Assembly (NCBI GenBank): GCA_903813345.2
Contig: CAIIXF020000006.1
Coordinates: 26,853,936 to 26,917,935 of the forward strand
Reading direction: 5' to 3'
Length of the DNA: 64,000 nt
From: Owenia fusiformis
Lineage: Eukaryota; Annelida; Polychaeta; Sabellida; Oweniidae
Part shown: positions 1-10,471 of the stretch, piece after piece
Numbering within the stretch: the stretch's first letter is position 1
Layout: each line of letters starts with the position of its first letter
Notes under the pieces: generated by a model
The model's input: the letters and a program-made list of their open reading frames with translations, nothing else
What the model was told of the DNA's origin: nothing
Databases searched by the model: none
Program-made: the position numbers and the translations under genes

Positions 1-123
1 GATTTTGAAGGAATATCGATGTAAAATATTTTTGAGGTGAGAAGGTTGATCTGTTTCTCCGGTCCCAAGCAAAGGAAATGGACTTGATTTAGGGGAGTTC
101 TATCTGAGTAATCATGGAATAAA

Positions 124-264
124 AACGTTATCCAATGATTTCTCGTGAAATACAGAAAATATTCTTCCCTCGAACGTCTGTATTTCACTCTGCTAGCGCA
201 TCGTGAAATACGACCTTCTCGGGAAGAGTTTTTTCTGTATTTCACTCGAATCATTGAATAACTT
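124..264. repeat. Long imperfect hairpin (about 140 bp)
   Basis: The left half reads into its own reverse complement, with arms sharing GTGAAATACAGAAAA and TTCTTCCC blocks and a centre near TGCTAGCGCA. A related but decayed half-hairpin follows at about 418-510. It lies upstream of the first recognisable exon, probably in an intron. Foldback or MITE-like; family unknown. Confidence 0.6.
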
Positions 265-271
265 ATAGTAT

Positions 272-350
272 TGCTACTGAGATTGTCCCCATTGATCATT
301 TTCGTAGCAAAAATTTAAATATTGGTACGGAGGGGACAATCTCAGTAGCA
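272..350. mobile_element. Short MITE-like element with about 19-bp terminal inverted repeats
   Basis: TGCTACTGAGATTGTCCCC at the left end is mirrored by GGGGACAATCTCAGTAGCA at the right end, enclosing about 40 bp. Nothing is coded. The target duplication is not clear. Confidence 0.55.
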
Positions 351-627
351 CTACAGAGAATACAGAATATTTTAGGGACTATCTCCTGAGTAAAATGTAG
401 TGGTAAATAAGTAAATGTAGTAAATAAAAACGATATAGAATGATTTGAAGTGCAATACAGGATATATTGCGCTCTCGATCTTCTGTATTTGCACTCGATT
501 TCGTCGAGTGATCTATAAGTAACAATTACTTTTACTGGGTAAGGTATTTTTTCAAACTTTCAGAATTTTCAGAATAGAAAGTTTTTGTGTTATTTAAATG
601 TTGCATATATTCGCTTTCTGCTTGTAG

Positions 628-738
628 AGTGCTCTGGCGTAATGTGCCCACTTATAAAGTGTTTGTCTGGCTACACGTTACAGAATATACCGGGACAATG
701 TTGTGAAACCTGCGTAAAAGACAATACAAAACCAACAA
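628..738 (+). CDS. Exon: cysteine-rich module 1 of first tandem gene
   Basis: The acceptor is pyrimidine-rich (TTTCTGCTTGTAG). The exon translates to a module starting CSGVMC and ending PGQCCETC, with six cysteines spaced C-x4-C-x4-C-x12-CC-x2-C. The likely donor is CAA/GTATAA, giving phase 1 at both ends. If that donor is not used, the frame runs to a TAG at 751-753 and this would be a terminal exon instead. The PGQCC..C ending is typical of von Willebrand C-type modules. Confidence 0.65.
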
Positions 739-2176
739 GTATAAAAACATATTAGAAACGTTTCAAAAACGTTCGACTATAATTATATGTTCCAGCTATT
801 TATAACACCGTGTACTATTATTATATATTATCTAGAGTACCATCCACAAATATTTATATAGGCCTATTATTTTAAAGAGCCACTTAGTTTCTTTTTAGCA
901 AATTTATATTCTAATTTAGCTATTATACTTATCTATTCAAATGTTTAGTTTGAGAAATGCATTAATTGTTGTTTTGTACTTCTAATACCTCAGTCACAGA
1001 GTCGCGTTCTAAAACGTTGAAGGTCAAATGCAAGCACCCTATCATTTCCACAGCCACATGCAATAGTCACATATATGCTAAGGTAACCGCACGGTGTGAC
1101 ATAGAGAGAGAAATCCTTTGGCTGCTGCCGCATGGCTTACAAATACCAAGACAGACGCAGTGTGGCTGCAAGTGGTTGGCTTACCCGCCCAAAGTATGCA
1201 CGCGTTTTTACGTGTATGAAGGCGTTAATTACGCTCGTGCAGATGTAAAATTACGCCCGTGCAGACGTAAAACAACGCCTGTGTAGGCGTAAATTACGCA
1301 CGTGAAGAAGTAAATTCTACGGGCGTTCAGACAACATTTACGGGGGTAAACTTACGGCGTTAAAATGATTAATTACAGGTGTTAAGACGGTTATTTTACA
1401 CGCGTTGAGAAAAATCTTCACGCCAGTCGAGTTTATTTTTAGCGCCGTAAATTATGAACCAATCAGCACCTTGCTTACATAATTATTCAATGCATCCTTG
1501 CTAAAAGAGCAACACCAAGATACTTGCGCAACTAAATAACAATCAGAAACCCGCATATCAAAAATATTTACAGCAAATTAAAAAGCAAATTGAAGATACT
1601 GTGTCGGCAATTATCAACACCCATTGTAGAAACGACAAAATTGCAGTATATTTTGAGAAAGTATATATGTTTGGTTTCTTAAGGAAACGACCAATATCAG
1701 TGTAATATTGGCAATATTAATGCCGATCGTCAGTGTAAGAAAAGCGAGGGACTAAATACGTGAATTGTGTCTTTGTTAACATATAAAACCTGAAACCATC
1801 GACACATTCTCAAACTAGACTATGTTCCTTAACTTCGAGCCAAATTATTATCCACACCGTGACTTATAAGTAGGTGTAAATCGGGAAATAAAAAAGTCTT
1901 ACCGAAACCTAGTCCCGGAGGAAGTTCCGCCATGATACACCGACGATACGTCTGTGTAATTAGGTGGGTAGCAGTGCATATGTGGCTCTCAAGGATTGTC
2001 CCGCTGATTATTTCTTCAAGATGACATTTTCGTATGCATACCCTACTGTTGGATTTAAGAACGCTTCCCAAAAACAGGCTGAGGTATCTAACATGGACGA
2101 ATCCTGCATGGCCCTTTGTTTTATTGCACTTGTCTTTCATAAATGAGTTATTGTCATTTAAGTTCTGATTGTACAG
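739..2176 (+). other. Intron 1 of first tandem gene
   Basis: AT-rich. Apart from the 22-bp minisatellite near 1.2-1.35 kb I see no gene. Short open frames at 966-1286 and on both strands near 1.83-2.15 kb lack start context, splice signals or recognisable motifs. Confidence 0.5.
1222..1345. repeat. Diverged 22-bp minisatellite
   Basis: About five imperfect units of the form TTACGCCCGTGCAGACGTAAAA. Each unit is partly self-complementary (TTACG...CGTAA). Decayed copies continue towards 1440. Confidence 0.5.
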
Positions 2177-2275
2177 GTTGTGCTGCCATCCTTTGTATCA
2201 CGCCAGTTTGTGAAGATGGGTATTCCTTGAGGAAGTTGGGCAATCAGTGCTGTGACACGTGCATCAAAAATAACG
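2177..2275 (+). CDS. Exon: cysteine-rich module 2 of first tandem gene
   Basis: The acceptor is GATTGTACAG and the donor AACG/GTAGGC, both phase 1. The product is one module beginning CAAILC, with a central CEDG and ending GNQCCDTC; spacing is C-x4-C-x4-C-x12-CC-x2-C. The CEDG tetrapeptide recurs in the terminal exon of this gene and in both modules of the neighbouring gene, which ties the exons to one family. Confidence 0.75.
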
Positions 2276-4580
2276 GTAGGCTCTAAAGAATTTTTTATTT
2301 TGTTAGGTTATTTAGTATTTTTTTAAGCCAAGGAGGATTGGCAGCCAGAATGCATCAATACTCCCTAACAAAGCTAGCGTCAGTTCCGGAGTCATATTTC
2401 TCACTTCAAAATTTGAATCGCAAGTTTTGGTCTTATTGCCAAACAAAAAAATCAAAACACACAAGAAACGATCAAAATAATAAGTGGCTTAATCAATGGT
2501 CATTAGTTGCTGATTAATGCTGATTGTGAATTTATAGCCAGGTAAATATCAGGAGGAGTGAGTAGCTCCCATAATTCTTTCATATTCTATCGTATTCGGG
2601 GATTCCCCATTACATCATCTCTTGCATCATCTCCAATCAAATTGCAGGATTCGATCACGTGAACAATCATGAGCGTGCTCTCTCAGTGCTGCGCATGCGC
2701 AAAGTTAAATTTGAAATCGTGGGAATGGCGTTAACATCAGCTCAACATCATCATTTCAAACCTACGGTAATACTATTGAAGTTACTCGATCCATACTTGT
2801 AGAGAATACTCATAAAACTACAGTGAACATTTGGAGATCCATTTCAACGGCAAATTGAGGCCTGTTTATAAAATTGGTTTTCGAACGTACTAATATGATC
2901 AAGGGCGTTACAATACCCGGGAATTTATCGGTTCGTCCAGTACTTGTTTGTGATAGCGCCCTCTGTAGGTCACTGTGCTTATAGCCTACAGTAATACGGG
3001 GTAGGATATCGGGAATTCGGTCAGTTTCTATCCGTCGATTTCGCTATGAATTGAAGCAAGTGTGACCATTTTATCCACTTTAACAATTTCATAATTGATT
3101 AAATCTTTAAACAAAATCGATAAACACGTTATACACTTCCTATCTCCTTAGAAATTAGCATGTATTTATGGATTGTGTTTTCGAACAAGGCTCGACCCAC
3201 ACCAATAGGGAAATCCTTATGCTAATTAGTATGACGTCATATTTTCCTGGGGAATCCTAGATTTCAAAGCCTCAGTCTGTTATTGTGTCAAATGTAAACG
3301 CTCTTGGGACGCTCTTTTGCAGACAGAAAATTGACAGATTAGCTTTTAACTTTCAGCTTTGATGTTTAAATATTCTGTATTTCTACCGGACTTCTTGCTG
3401 AATATCATATGATGTTATAACTTGATTTGGACCATTGCCTGATTGATCATTCTGAAATTTTGATTGTGATTCATGATTGATTGGCAAGAAAAATGATTCC
3501 TAGTGTTTTCCAGCGAAGTCAAAATGTTACAGCATGAGTTATAATGTCGAGTTTGCATCATGTTAAATTCTGCTAGTGATTAGAAGTCCATGCACAAGCA
3601 TACACATAAGAGACAAACACACCCAGGCTCCAGGCCGTGGATGGAAATATAAAACTATTTAAGGCACAAACTGGTATTAATAGACCGATATGTAGTGTCT
3701 GCCATGTATTGAAGGTAAACCAATCTGCATTATTAATGTTTCTTCTATCAATACATGGATTGTGCAATAGAAAAGCAATGGCACAATCAAAAATGTGCAT
3801 ATCAATCGTGAATATCTCTCGGTTCAAAGCTTATTTCCAACAGAATCGTGTCAAAATATGTGTCTGAGTAACAGTTATACATTATAAGATCGCAAACTCT
3901 TACCAATTATCAGCCGAATGGCTCATTTTCAACGAAATGTCCTTAAGACAACAGCCCTGGGTCGCGCCTGAGACCAAAAACTACTTCAAATAGCCCTCCC
4001 CTAATTATATTTGATAATCACATTTATGCGTGCGCGCGCAGCTCATCCAATGAACGAAACGCCACTTCCCGCTGAAATCACCGGGTATTGATCTTTCCCT
4101 TGATATGATAGGGCATCTTTGGGAAATCTCCCCCCCTGGTAAATATCGACAATAGTGTAATGACGCCAGCTTTGTTGGAGAATATCGTTAATTCTCCGTG
4201 CAGCCGGAGAAATATACAGGCATGATCGGCAATATCGCATTACTTGGAGATTAAAGAGTATCGAGTTGGAACTCTGGCTTCCAATCCTCCTTGTTTTAAG
4301 CCAAGGAGTTGATTCACTTGGTAAAATGAGTGAAAGAACGTGGTACCCTTTACATGACAGCTTTATCCCTAAAAGTTTTGAAGAAACTCCAATGGCATAT
4401 AATTGGTTTTAATGTTCTGTTCATGGTTATCAAGTGGTATCGGCCGCCAGAGGAAACAATCCAGAATTCAAAGATGAATCTATCTCAAAGATCACAATTC
4501 GTATGTTTTATCTTTGTAATTGTAAAGGGGAACCCGGATGTTCATATTTACAAGATATGTTCATGTATGGATTATATATT
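2276..4580 (+). other. Intron 2 of first tandem gene, no other gene seen
   Basis: AT-rich intron sequence. Open frames near 3.57-3.87 kb and 4.04-4.24 kb look accidental. A coding-like stretch at 4434-4580 includes CNCKGEPGC but has no convincing splice sites. A MITE lies at its right end. Confidence 0.4.
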
Positions 4581-4746
4581 CACTGGCGGACACCCCCTTC
4601 CGTTGGACCCAGAAAAAAACTTGGGTCCAAAAGTTTAGAAGGGCGTCAATAAGTGTTTTTGGGCCTACTTAGCCTTTTTGGCCTTTTAAAAAATTGGGCC
4701 TTAAATTTACGTGAGCCTCCCGTGTCATTATCTGGATCCGCCAGTG
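4581..4746. mobile_element. hAT-like MITE with GGGCC-rich interior
   Basis: The ends are CACTGGCGGA and TCCGCCAGTG, the style of terminal repeat seen in nonautonomous hAT elements. The interior has repeated TTGGGCCTTAAA-like blocks. Related copies lie at 36570-36787 (both ends) and about 32255-32400 (interior only). An 8-bp target duplication is not clear. Confidence 0.6.
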
Positions 4747-4859
4747 TATAATATCATTCCTTCGCTTATTGCACCCCACCCCTTGTCTGTTTGTTACGAA
4801 AAGAGGCTTTATTAAGGCCACAGGCCATTCTTGACATGTTCGTTATACTTGTACTTCAG

Positions 4860-4957
4860 AACCCGACTGTTCGTTAGTGAAATGTGGTAGCTGTGAGGAC
4901 GGATCATCTCCAATCGTAAGCGGACAGGATTGTTGTAAATGTCCCGGAAGTGGGTAA
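4860..4957 (+). CDS. Terminal exon: cysteine-rich module 3 of first tandem gene
   Basis: The acceptor is ACTTGTACTTCAG and the exon starts in phase 1, matching the previous donor. The module runs from PDCSLVKC through CEDGSSPIVSG to DCCKC, then ends PGSG-stop (TAA at 4955-4957). Spacing is C-x4-C-x2-C-x13-CC-x-C. It closely matches the terminal exon at 15930-16030 over most of its length, including the shared block TGTGAGGACGGATCAT. This is strong evidence for tandem gene duplication. Confidence 0.75.
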
Positions 4958-6588
4958 CATGAAGACATCAGTGTCATGAAGAAAATGCATACTATGGTTA
5001 ATATAATCGACATATTGAACATCATTGTTGAACATCATCGTAGGACTCTTGACAAAATTAATTTTTCAATTTTGAGTAATAAAAATGATGTAGTCAAACC
5101 ATACAAGAGACTCCTTCTTAAGTTTATCACGTAGTAGAGCTATGTCTAGAAGTGGGGGAAGGGTTGCCTGTGAGTGATGTGCCGAGTTCAGTATTTTTTT
5201 TGACGGCTCTCTCATCTGAACGGGCTGGTTAAGCTGAGTGCTTCTCGTGTACTGGCTAGATTTTCTGCTTTAAAAACAAAAATACAGGTTACTGTATAAT
5301 GTAATTCACGTTGCCGTTCATAAGCGGTTGATTCATATCGTTGGGTCGTGACGTCCATAGATGATTTATCAGATTTATCATATTTCTATGTCATACAAGT
5401 TCGATATGATTGAAATTGTCAAGTCGTATGTCCACGGCTTAGCCATTTTATTCAAATCGACAGTAGTGTGTACAGGAAACAGAGAAAATTTACAAAATGT
5501 GTCAAAGAGAATTATTTAACTTAAAACCCACACTGACTATCATGAAAGGTAAATGATTCATGATTCATTTAAGCTTACACTGTACTATTCAACAGTAGTT
5601 TGATTTCTTTTGTATGGACTATTCAACTATTGATACTAGAGGTATTTGAGTTGATGAGTGAGTGAGTGAATGAGAGTAGTGTTTTATTAGTTCAGTTTCA
5701 GTACACTGCAGTTTAATACTTTAGTAATAAGTAATATTGAAGAAAAAATAGTTATTAGAAAATAGTGTATATTAATTATAAAAACGTTCAAGTATGACGT
5801 ATCTAATCACTCAGTAAGTTTGAGAAATATAATTTGATAGTACACGAGACTTTCGCTTATTATGCGAGTTTTACGAATGATGTTGCGAGTTTCGCATCGT
5901 TCTGTTCGAATATCACATCATATGGTTCGACTTTCCTCACATTGTGGTGTATTTTAGAGAAAAAATCCATAATTCTAATTCATATGTACGTTACACGTAT
6001 TTCAATAAACTGTATGACTTTTAATTTCCTGCATCTAGTTGTCAGCTGGAGAAAATTATCAGCAATGCATCATATGACATTAGAAATTTAATGTTCTACA
6101 ATACTTCAATTGTTTAACACATTCGGCCTCTATTCAGATATCAAGGTATCGTCTTTTATCTAAAATGTGTGCAACCCGAAGTGGGCTCATGCTAGCAGAC
6201 TTAACGTCGAATGTCATGGTAAGGACTTGATAATTGATAAGTAATTATCAATTATCAAGTTATCAATTATCAATTACCTCGTGGGCAATCCCTTTTCAAT
6301 TTCAATTTCGTATTTCATTTCGCTTTTATTTATCAAGACAAGGTGTTTCGTTATGTAATTGTTTCATTTCTGTTTTTTACATTACATATCATGGATAACA
6401 AAAAAGGAAAACAAAATATTCACAGCTGTTAATGACAGTGTTTTGCTTTGAATTTTATGTATTTTTGTTATTATATGAATTGTAAAACAATATTAATGAT
6501 TATCTATCGATGAACGATGTAGTGATACTTCCTTTCAAATTAGCTAGTCTAATTGAAATCTAGGTATTTGAAAGCTAGCTGATGAACA
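4958..6588 (+). other. 3' UTR and intergenic region between the tandem genes
   Basis: AT-rich, with short self-complementary TTGATAATTGAT-type repeats at about 6226-6280. At 6208-6226 the sequence TCGAATGTCATGGTAAG resembles the donor end of the next gene's signal exon (TCGAATGTCAAGGTAAG) and could be a relic. Nothing else supported. Confidence 0.4.
5078..5083 (+). terminator. Candidate polyadenylation signal AATAAA
   Basis: AATAAA lies 121 nt after the stop codon of the first tandem gene. Position and sequence fit, but the region is AT-rich and chance matches are common. Confidence 0.4.
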
Positions 6589-6646
6589 ATGAAATTGTTA
6601 GCGATCGTTGCTGTTTGCATTGCCTATTTCTGCATCGAATGTCAAG
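6589..6646 (+). CDS. Exon 1: start codon and signal peptide
   Basis: The ATG at 6589 opens MKLLAIVAVCIAYFCIECQ, a typical short signal peptide with a positive residue and a hydrophobic core, then the donor CAAG/GTAAGA. The phase is 1, matching the acceptor at 10196. An overlapping upstream ATG at 6583 is in another frame with no hydrophobic segment. Confidence 0.75.
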
Positions 6647-7616
6647 GTAAGAACTTTGAATAATTGGTGAGTTTAGTAAGCATAAGCTCTTATGTTTAGT
6701 TTTATTCTCATAGTGGAATCAATTGGTGCAAGGCCCCCATAGGGACCTTGCGTTTTCATACTAAAGTTTGTTTTGGAGTTTTTTCTTATTGTTCCATGTA
6801 TTTCAAGACATTTAAGAGACAGGGCGCTTTTTCTAAAGCCCTTTTTAGAAAAATAATTGAGATTACAGAGGATACCCGTTATTACTGCTTTTTAACACAA
6901 TGTTTACAGAAAATTCCAAATTCAAACTCCTTATCCCACTATAATTCACCAATGGAGAATGGGAGTTGAGCAACCAAACTTGGCACAAAGTTGGAACCTA
7001 AGATAAGCTCTAATCTGAGGTGTTTGATCTTTTGTGAAATCATATATTTGCCTAGCAACCACATAGCAACCGCCCAAAATAACATATTTTACAATATAAA
7101 TCCACTTAATATATGCTAAGATGCTATAAGACCATTACAAAAAGTCTTCTTATGCTAAAATACAACAATTCTAACATATTTACAGAAGTGACATTACCAT
7201 GTTGCATAGCAACAACATGGCAATAGGTTGCAATGCCCATTTTTACATTTGCACACCATATTCCTATTATATGCTCACTTGTATGCTTTTGAATCCCTTC
7301 CACATTATTTCTTAATATACAGAAATTGTATTTAAGCATAAATGATGCAGTTATGCCTGACCATTTTCCCTAGCAACGGCTTGAAATATTGGTTAAATTT
7401 GCCTAGCAATGAATTAGCAACAGCTTAAAATAGCAATGTTTCTCATAAAGATCTCACTATATATCCACTATTATGTACTTGAAGAAAATTAATAATGTAT
7501 GTCTTTTAATTTATAAAGCTTTGTTGCTGCAGACTCAGAAATCTGTAGTCTCTTGTGTAAAGCATGATGGGACATTTTTTGTCTTATTTCTTATAAAATT
7601 GCAAAAGTCCTGCTAT

Positions 7617-8415
7617 TCATGTTTCAGTTCTGAGATAAAGTAAACACAAAATATTCATCGTATTTATCCTTGTTACATTTTCAGCATTGATACCCCTAAG
7701 ATAATAAGATAATACTTTATTTGGGTTAATTGCTACAATTTCCTTTGCAGTTGCAGTTTCAGTGCAGTAGAATGCACCATGGCATTTGCAGTTTCCTTTG
7801 CAGTCACATTTGGTGCATTCACATTTGATTATGACTTTACATGCCTCGGATGCTTGCGACAGTATTGTCCATCTGGGTACCCACAATCCCGATGCACTCC
7901 TAAACCATACCCATAGGTTTGGTGAAGGAAGAACTGGATCCTCTATATACCATTGCCCCCATACATGTGCTCCTTGGAGAGCTGCTCGCATGACATGATA
8001 GAGTGCTGCATCTCATGTTGGAGGTACTTTATCGGGATCAATCTGTCATGAGTGGACATGAGTGTTACGGTTGATGGGCGATCTGCTAGAGTCAAAAGGA
8101 CATCTGTTAGATCATTACATAAGTTCCATTGCTTAAAAACTGTCCCTTGCTCTGATGGTAAAGTCCAGATGTGGTATCAGTTCCAGTATGGGCATGGAAC
8201 ATTGGCAGCACACATGATCTTTGTGGTTCTAGTGCTCTAGCAATCTCATGAACTGGAATGTACCTATTCGTTTTGCATTTTGAAAATGTTACATAGACCT
8301 CAATATGTAGCTCAGAGGCACAGGCTAAGGCTATCACAAGAACATTACTGTCCACTGATCTTATCATAAATGTCCTGCAACCTTTTCCCACACCATGAGA
8401 CACATGCAAAAACAT
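7617..8415 (-). pseudogene. Decayed TE-associated PIN/FEN-like protein with cysteine-rich C-terminus
   Basis: Reading right to left, 8107-8415 encodes SVDSNVLVIALA followed by RYIPVHEIARAL and LPMFHAHTGTDTTSG. After a frame change, 7617-7991 encodes GAHVWGQW, then W-x-ILSQASEACK and a CECTKCDCKGNCKC-type cluster. From memory, this order (D-T/S-D-V block, YIPIHEIA, LPMFHAFTGCDT, then a CxC cluster) belongs to a protein group widespread in invertebrate genomes and linked to repeats, with a PIN/FEN-like nuclease fold. At least one frameshift separates the parts, so it is not functional. No N-terminal half is visible. Confidence 0.5.
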
Positions 8416-8915
8416 ATATGTATCTGCCTCATGACATTGTTAATTTTCCACATTTGGATAGTAATATTCCACTGAACCCAGCATATGGGCCTTATGTATT
8501 CCAACAATTCAAAATACTAGGATATAGATTTTAAATCAAGACACCATATTTTACTGATTAAATCGTTAGGTCAGGGTTGTACTTGTTAAAAGCTGAAAAT
8601 CCTATCTGGACTTTGCTGAAACATACAAGTCATTAATTTTAAAGGTTTAAGTTTTTCAAGAAAGTCTTGCCAATTGCTTGGTAGTTTGGTGTTAGGATAG
8701 GATTTCTCAGAAACAATGACAACATGTGTCTCATGGTGTCGGAAAAGGTTGCAGGACATTTATGATAAGATCGGTGGACGGTAATGTTTTGATAGCCTAA
8801 TAGCCTGTACCTCTGAGCTGCAGATTGAGATCTATGTAGCATTTTCAAAAGGCAAAACTAACGCTACATTCCAATTTATGAATTTGCTTGAGCACTAGGA
8901 CCACAAGGATCATGT

Positions 8916-9155
8916 GTGCTGCCAATGTTCCACGGCCATACTGGATCTGATACCACATCTGGATTTTACCATCACAGCAAGGTGACAGTTTTCAAGCAAT
9001 GGAACTTATGTAATGATCTTACAGGTGCCATTTGGACAAGAAGCACGTGTATGGGGGCAATGGTATATAGTGGATCCAGTATCAATGCTGAAAATGTATC
9101 AAGTATCAATGTGATGAATATTTCGTGTTTACTTTATCTCAGAACTGAAACATGA
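8916..9155 (+). pseudogene. Inverted second copy of the PIN/FEN-like fragment
   Basis: LPMFHGHTGSDTTSGFYHHS is the mirror copy of the block in the left arm, followed directly by the AENV..IN-MNI..LLYLRTET tail also seen on the left. The intervening cysteine-rich segment is deleted. It lies in the right arm of the foldback element. Confidence 0.55.
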
Positions 9156-10195
9156 ATTGCAATTTGATATACATAAGACAAGAATTCATGCTTTACACAA
9201 TAGACTAAAGATTTATAAGTGAGTAACCATAAAGCTTTATAAATCATAAAAGACATATATATTGATTTTCTTCAAGTATATATAGTGGATATAAAGTGAA
9301 ATTCTTATGAGAAACATTGCTATTTTAAGATGTTGCTAGGTCGTTGCTAGGCAAATTTAACCTTTATTTCAAGCCATTGCTAGGGAAAATGGTCAGACAT
9401 AACTGCATCGATACATTTGCTATATGTTAAGAAATAATGTGGAAGAGATCCAAAAGCAGTGAACATATTATAGATATATGGTCTGCAAATGCCAAAATGG
9501 ACATTGTAACCTGTTGCCATGTTGTTGCTATGCCATATGGTGATGTCACTTCTGTAAATATGTTAAAATTGTTGTATATTTGGATAAGAAAACTTTTTTT
9601 GTAATGGTATTATAGCATCCTAGCATATATTAAGTGGATTTATATTGTAAAAATGTTATTTTAGGCGGTTGCTATGTGGTTGCTAGGCATATATATGATA
9701 TCATAAAAAATCAAAGCCCTAAGATTAGAGTTTGTCCTAGGATCTAACTTTGTGCCAAGTTTGGTTGCTCAATTCCCATTCTCCATTGGTGAATTATAGT
9801 AAGATAAGGAGTTTGGAATTTGAATTTTCTATTAAAATTGTGTTAAAAAGCAGAAATTACAGGTATCCTGTGTAATCTCAATTATTTTTCTAAAATGGGC
9901 TTTAGAAAAAGGGCCCTGTCTCTTAAATATCTTTAAATACATAAAACTATAAGAAGAAACTCAAAAACAAACTTTAGTATGAAAACGCAAGATCATTCAC
10001 CAATTGATTCCGCTATCAGAAGTTATAAACCTTTCAATTTTTACAAAATCATCCTCAATATAATACTTGTTTTCTATATGCAAATGCTATGGACCGAAGT
10101 GCCTATGCGATGCAATAGAGAGGTGCTATGAGTATCAGAATGTATCAAAACATTCAATTGCATAAGTTAACCCTCGAATACATTTCGCTCACCAG

Positions 10196-10321
10196 GTGGT
10201 CCTATCGATTGTTCTAAGATAGCATGTATCTTGTCCATTCCCGTGTGTGAAGATGGCGCTGAGCCTCGTTTATTGCCCAAGAAAGGATGTTGCCAACAAT
10301 ACGAATGTCCCAAGCCAAAAC
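10196..10321 (+). CDS. Exon 2: first cysteine-rich module
   Basis: The acceptor is TCGCTCACCAG and the donor AAAC/GTAAGT, both phase 1. The module runs from GGPIDC through CEDGAEPRLLP to GCCQQYEC and ends KPK. The first loop is longer than in other modules (C-x6-C), and the CC-x4-C ending is also longer. A short open frame in another phase overlaps and is ignored. Confidence 0.75.
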
Positions 10322-10471
10322 GTAAGTAATTGTATACTAGCACAAGGAACACAACTAGAAAACAACGGCTTCTTACAATCAAGGCAGTTTTATATTGATA
10401 GTGGAGAGGTTAAGCTTTGCATAATTTTATATAATCGAAACTGAACCTGTACGTATCACTCGACCATATTA

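Larger units (their letters stand above)
628..4957 (+). other. Gene model: secreted six-cysteine-repeat protein, 5' incomplete
   Basis: Three exons (628-738, 2177-2275, 4860-4957) each encode one cysteine-rich module of pattern C-x4-C-x(2-4)-C-x(12-13)-C-C-x(1-2)-C. All introns are phase 1, so exons can be duplicated without breaking frame. The last exon ends in TAA, and AATAAA follows at 5078-5083. No initiator methionine or signal peptide exon is visible in 1-627; it is probably left of the window. The spacing resembles the C-terminal half of a von Willebrand factor C module or an antistasin-like module; I cannot choose between them. The next gene (6589-16030) is a tandem paralogue whose terminal exon is very similar. 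A small extracellular protein is inferred from the paralogue's signal peptide. Confidence 0.65.
6705..10021. mobile_element. 3.3-kb foldback (long inverted repeat) element
   Basis: The sequence from about 6705 rightwards is repeated in reverse complement from about 10021 leftwards, with recognisable identity through most of both arms. Examples are TGGAATCAATTGGTG against CACCAATTGATTCC, and paired blocks near 6765/9980, 7600/9150 and 8390/8720. The unmatched centre is at about 8415-8700. Both arms carry parts of the same decayed gene (7617-8415 on -, 8916-9010 on +). The left arm retains a cysteine-rich region the right arm has lost. The element fills 93% of intron 1 of the secreted-protein gene. 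Superfamily not identified. Confidence 0.75.

Noticed and set aside
4843-5025. - strand 60-codon frame with a hydrophobic start (MMFNMSIILTIVCIFFM)
   Set aside because: It is antisense to the well-supported terminal cysteine-rich exon and its 3' UTR.
8107-9155. Intact nuclease gene
   Set aside because: The two - strand parts are in different frames, the + strand copy lacks the cysteine cluster, and no N-terminal region is present.
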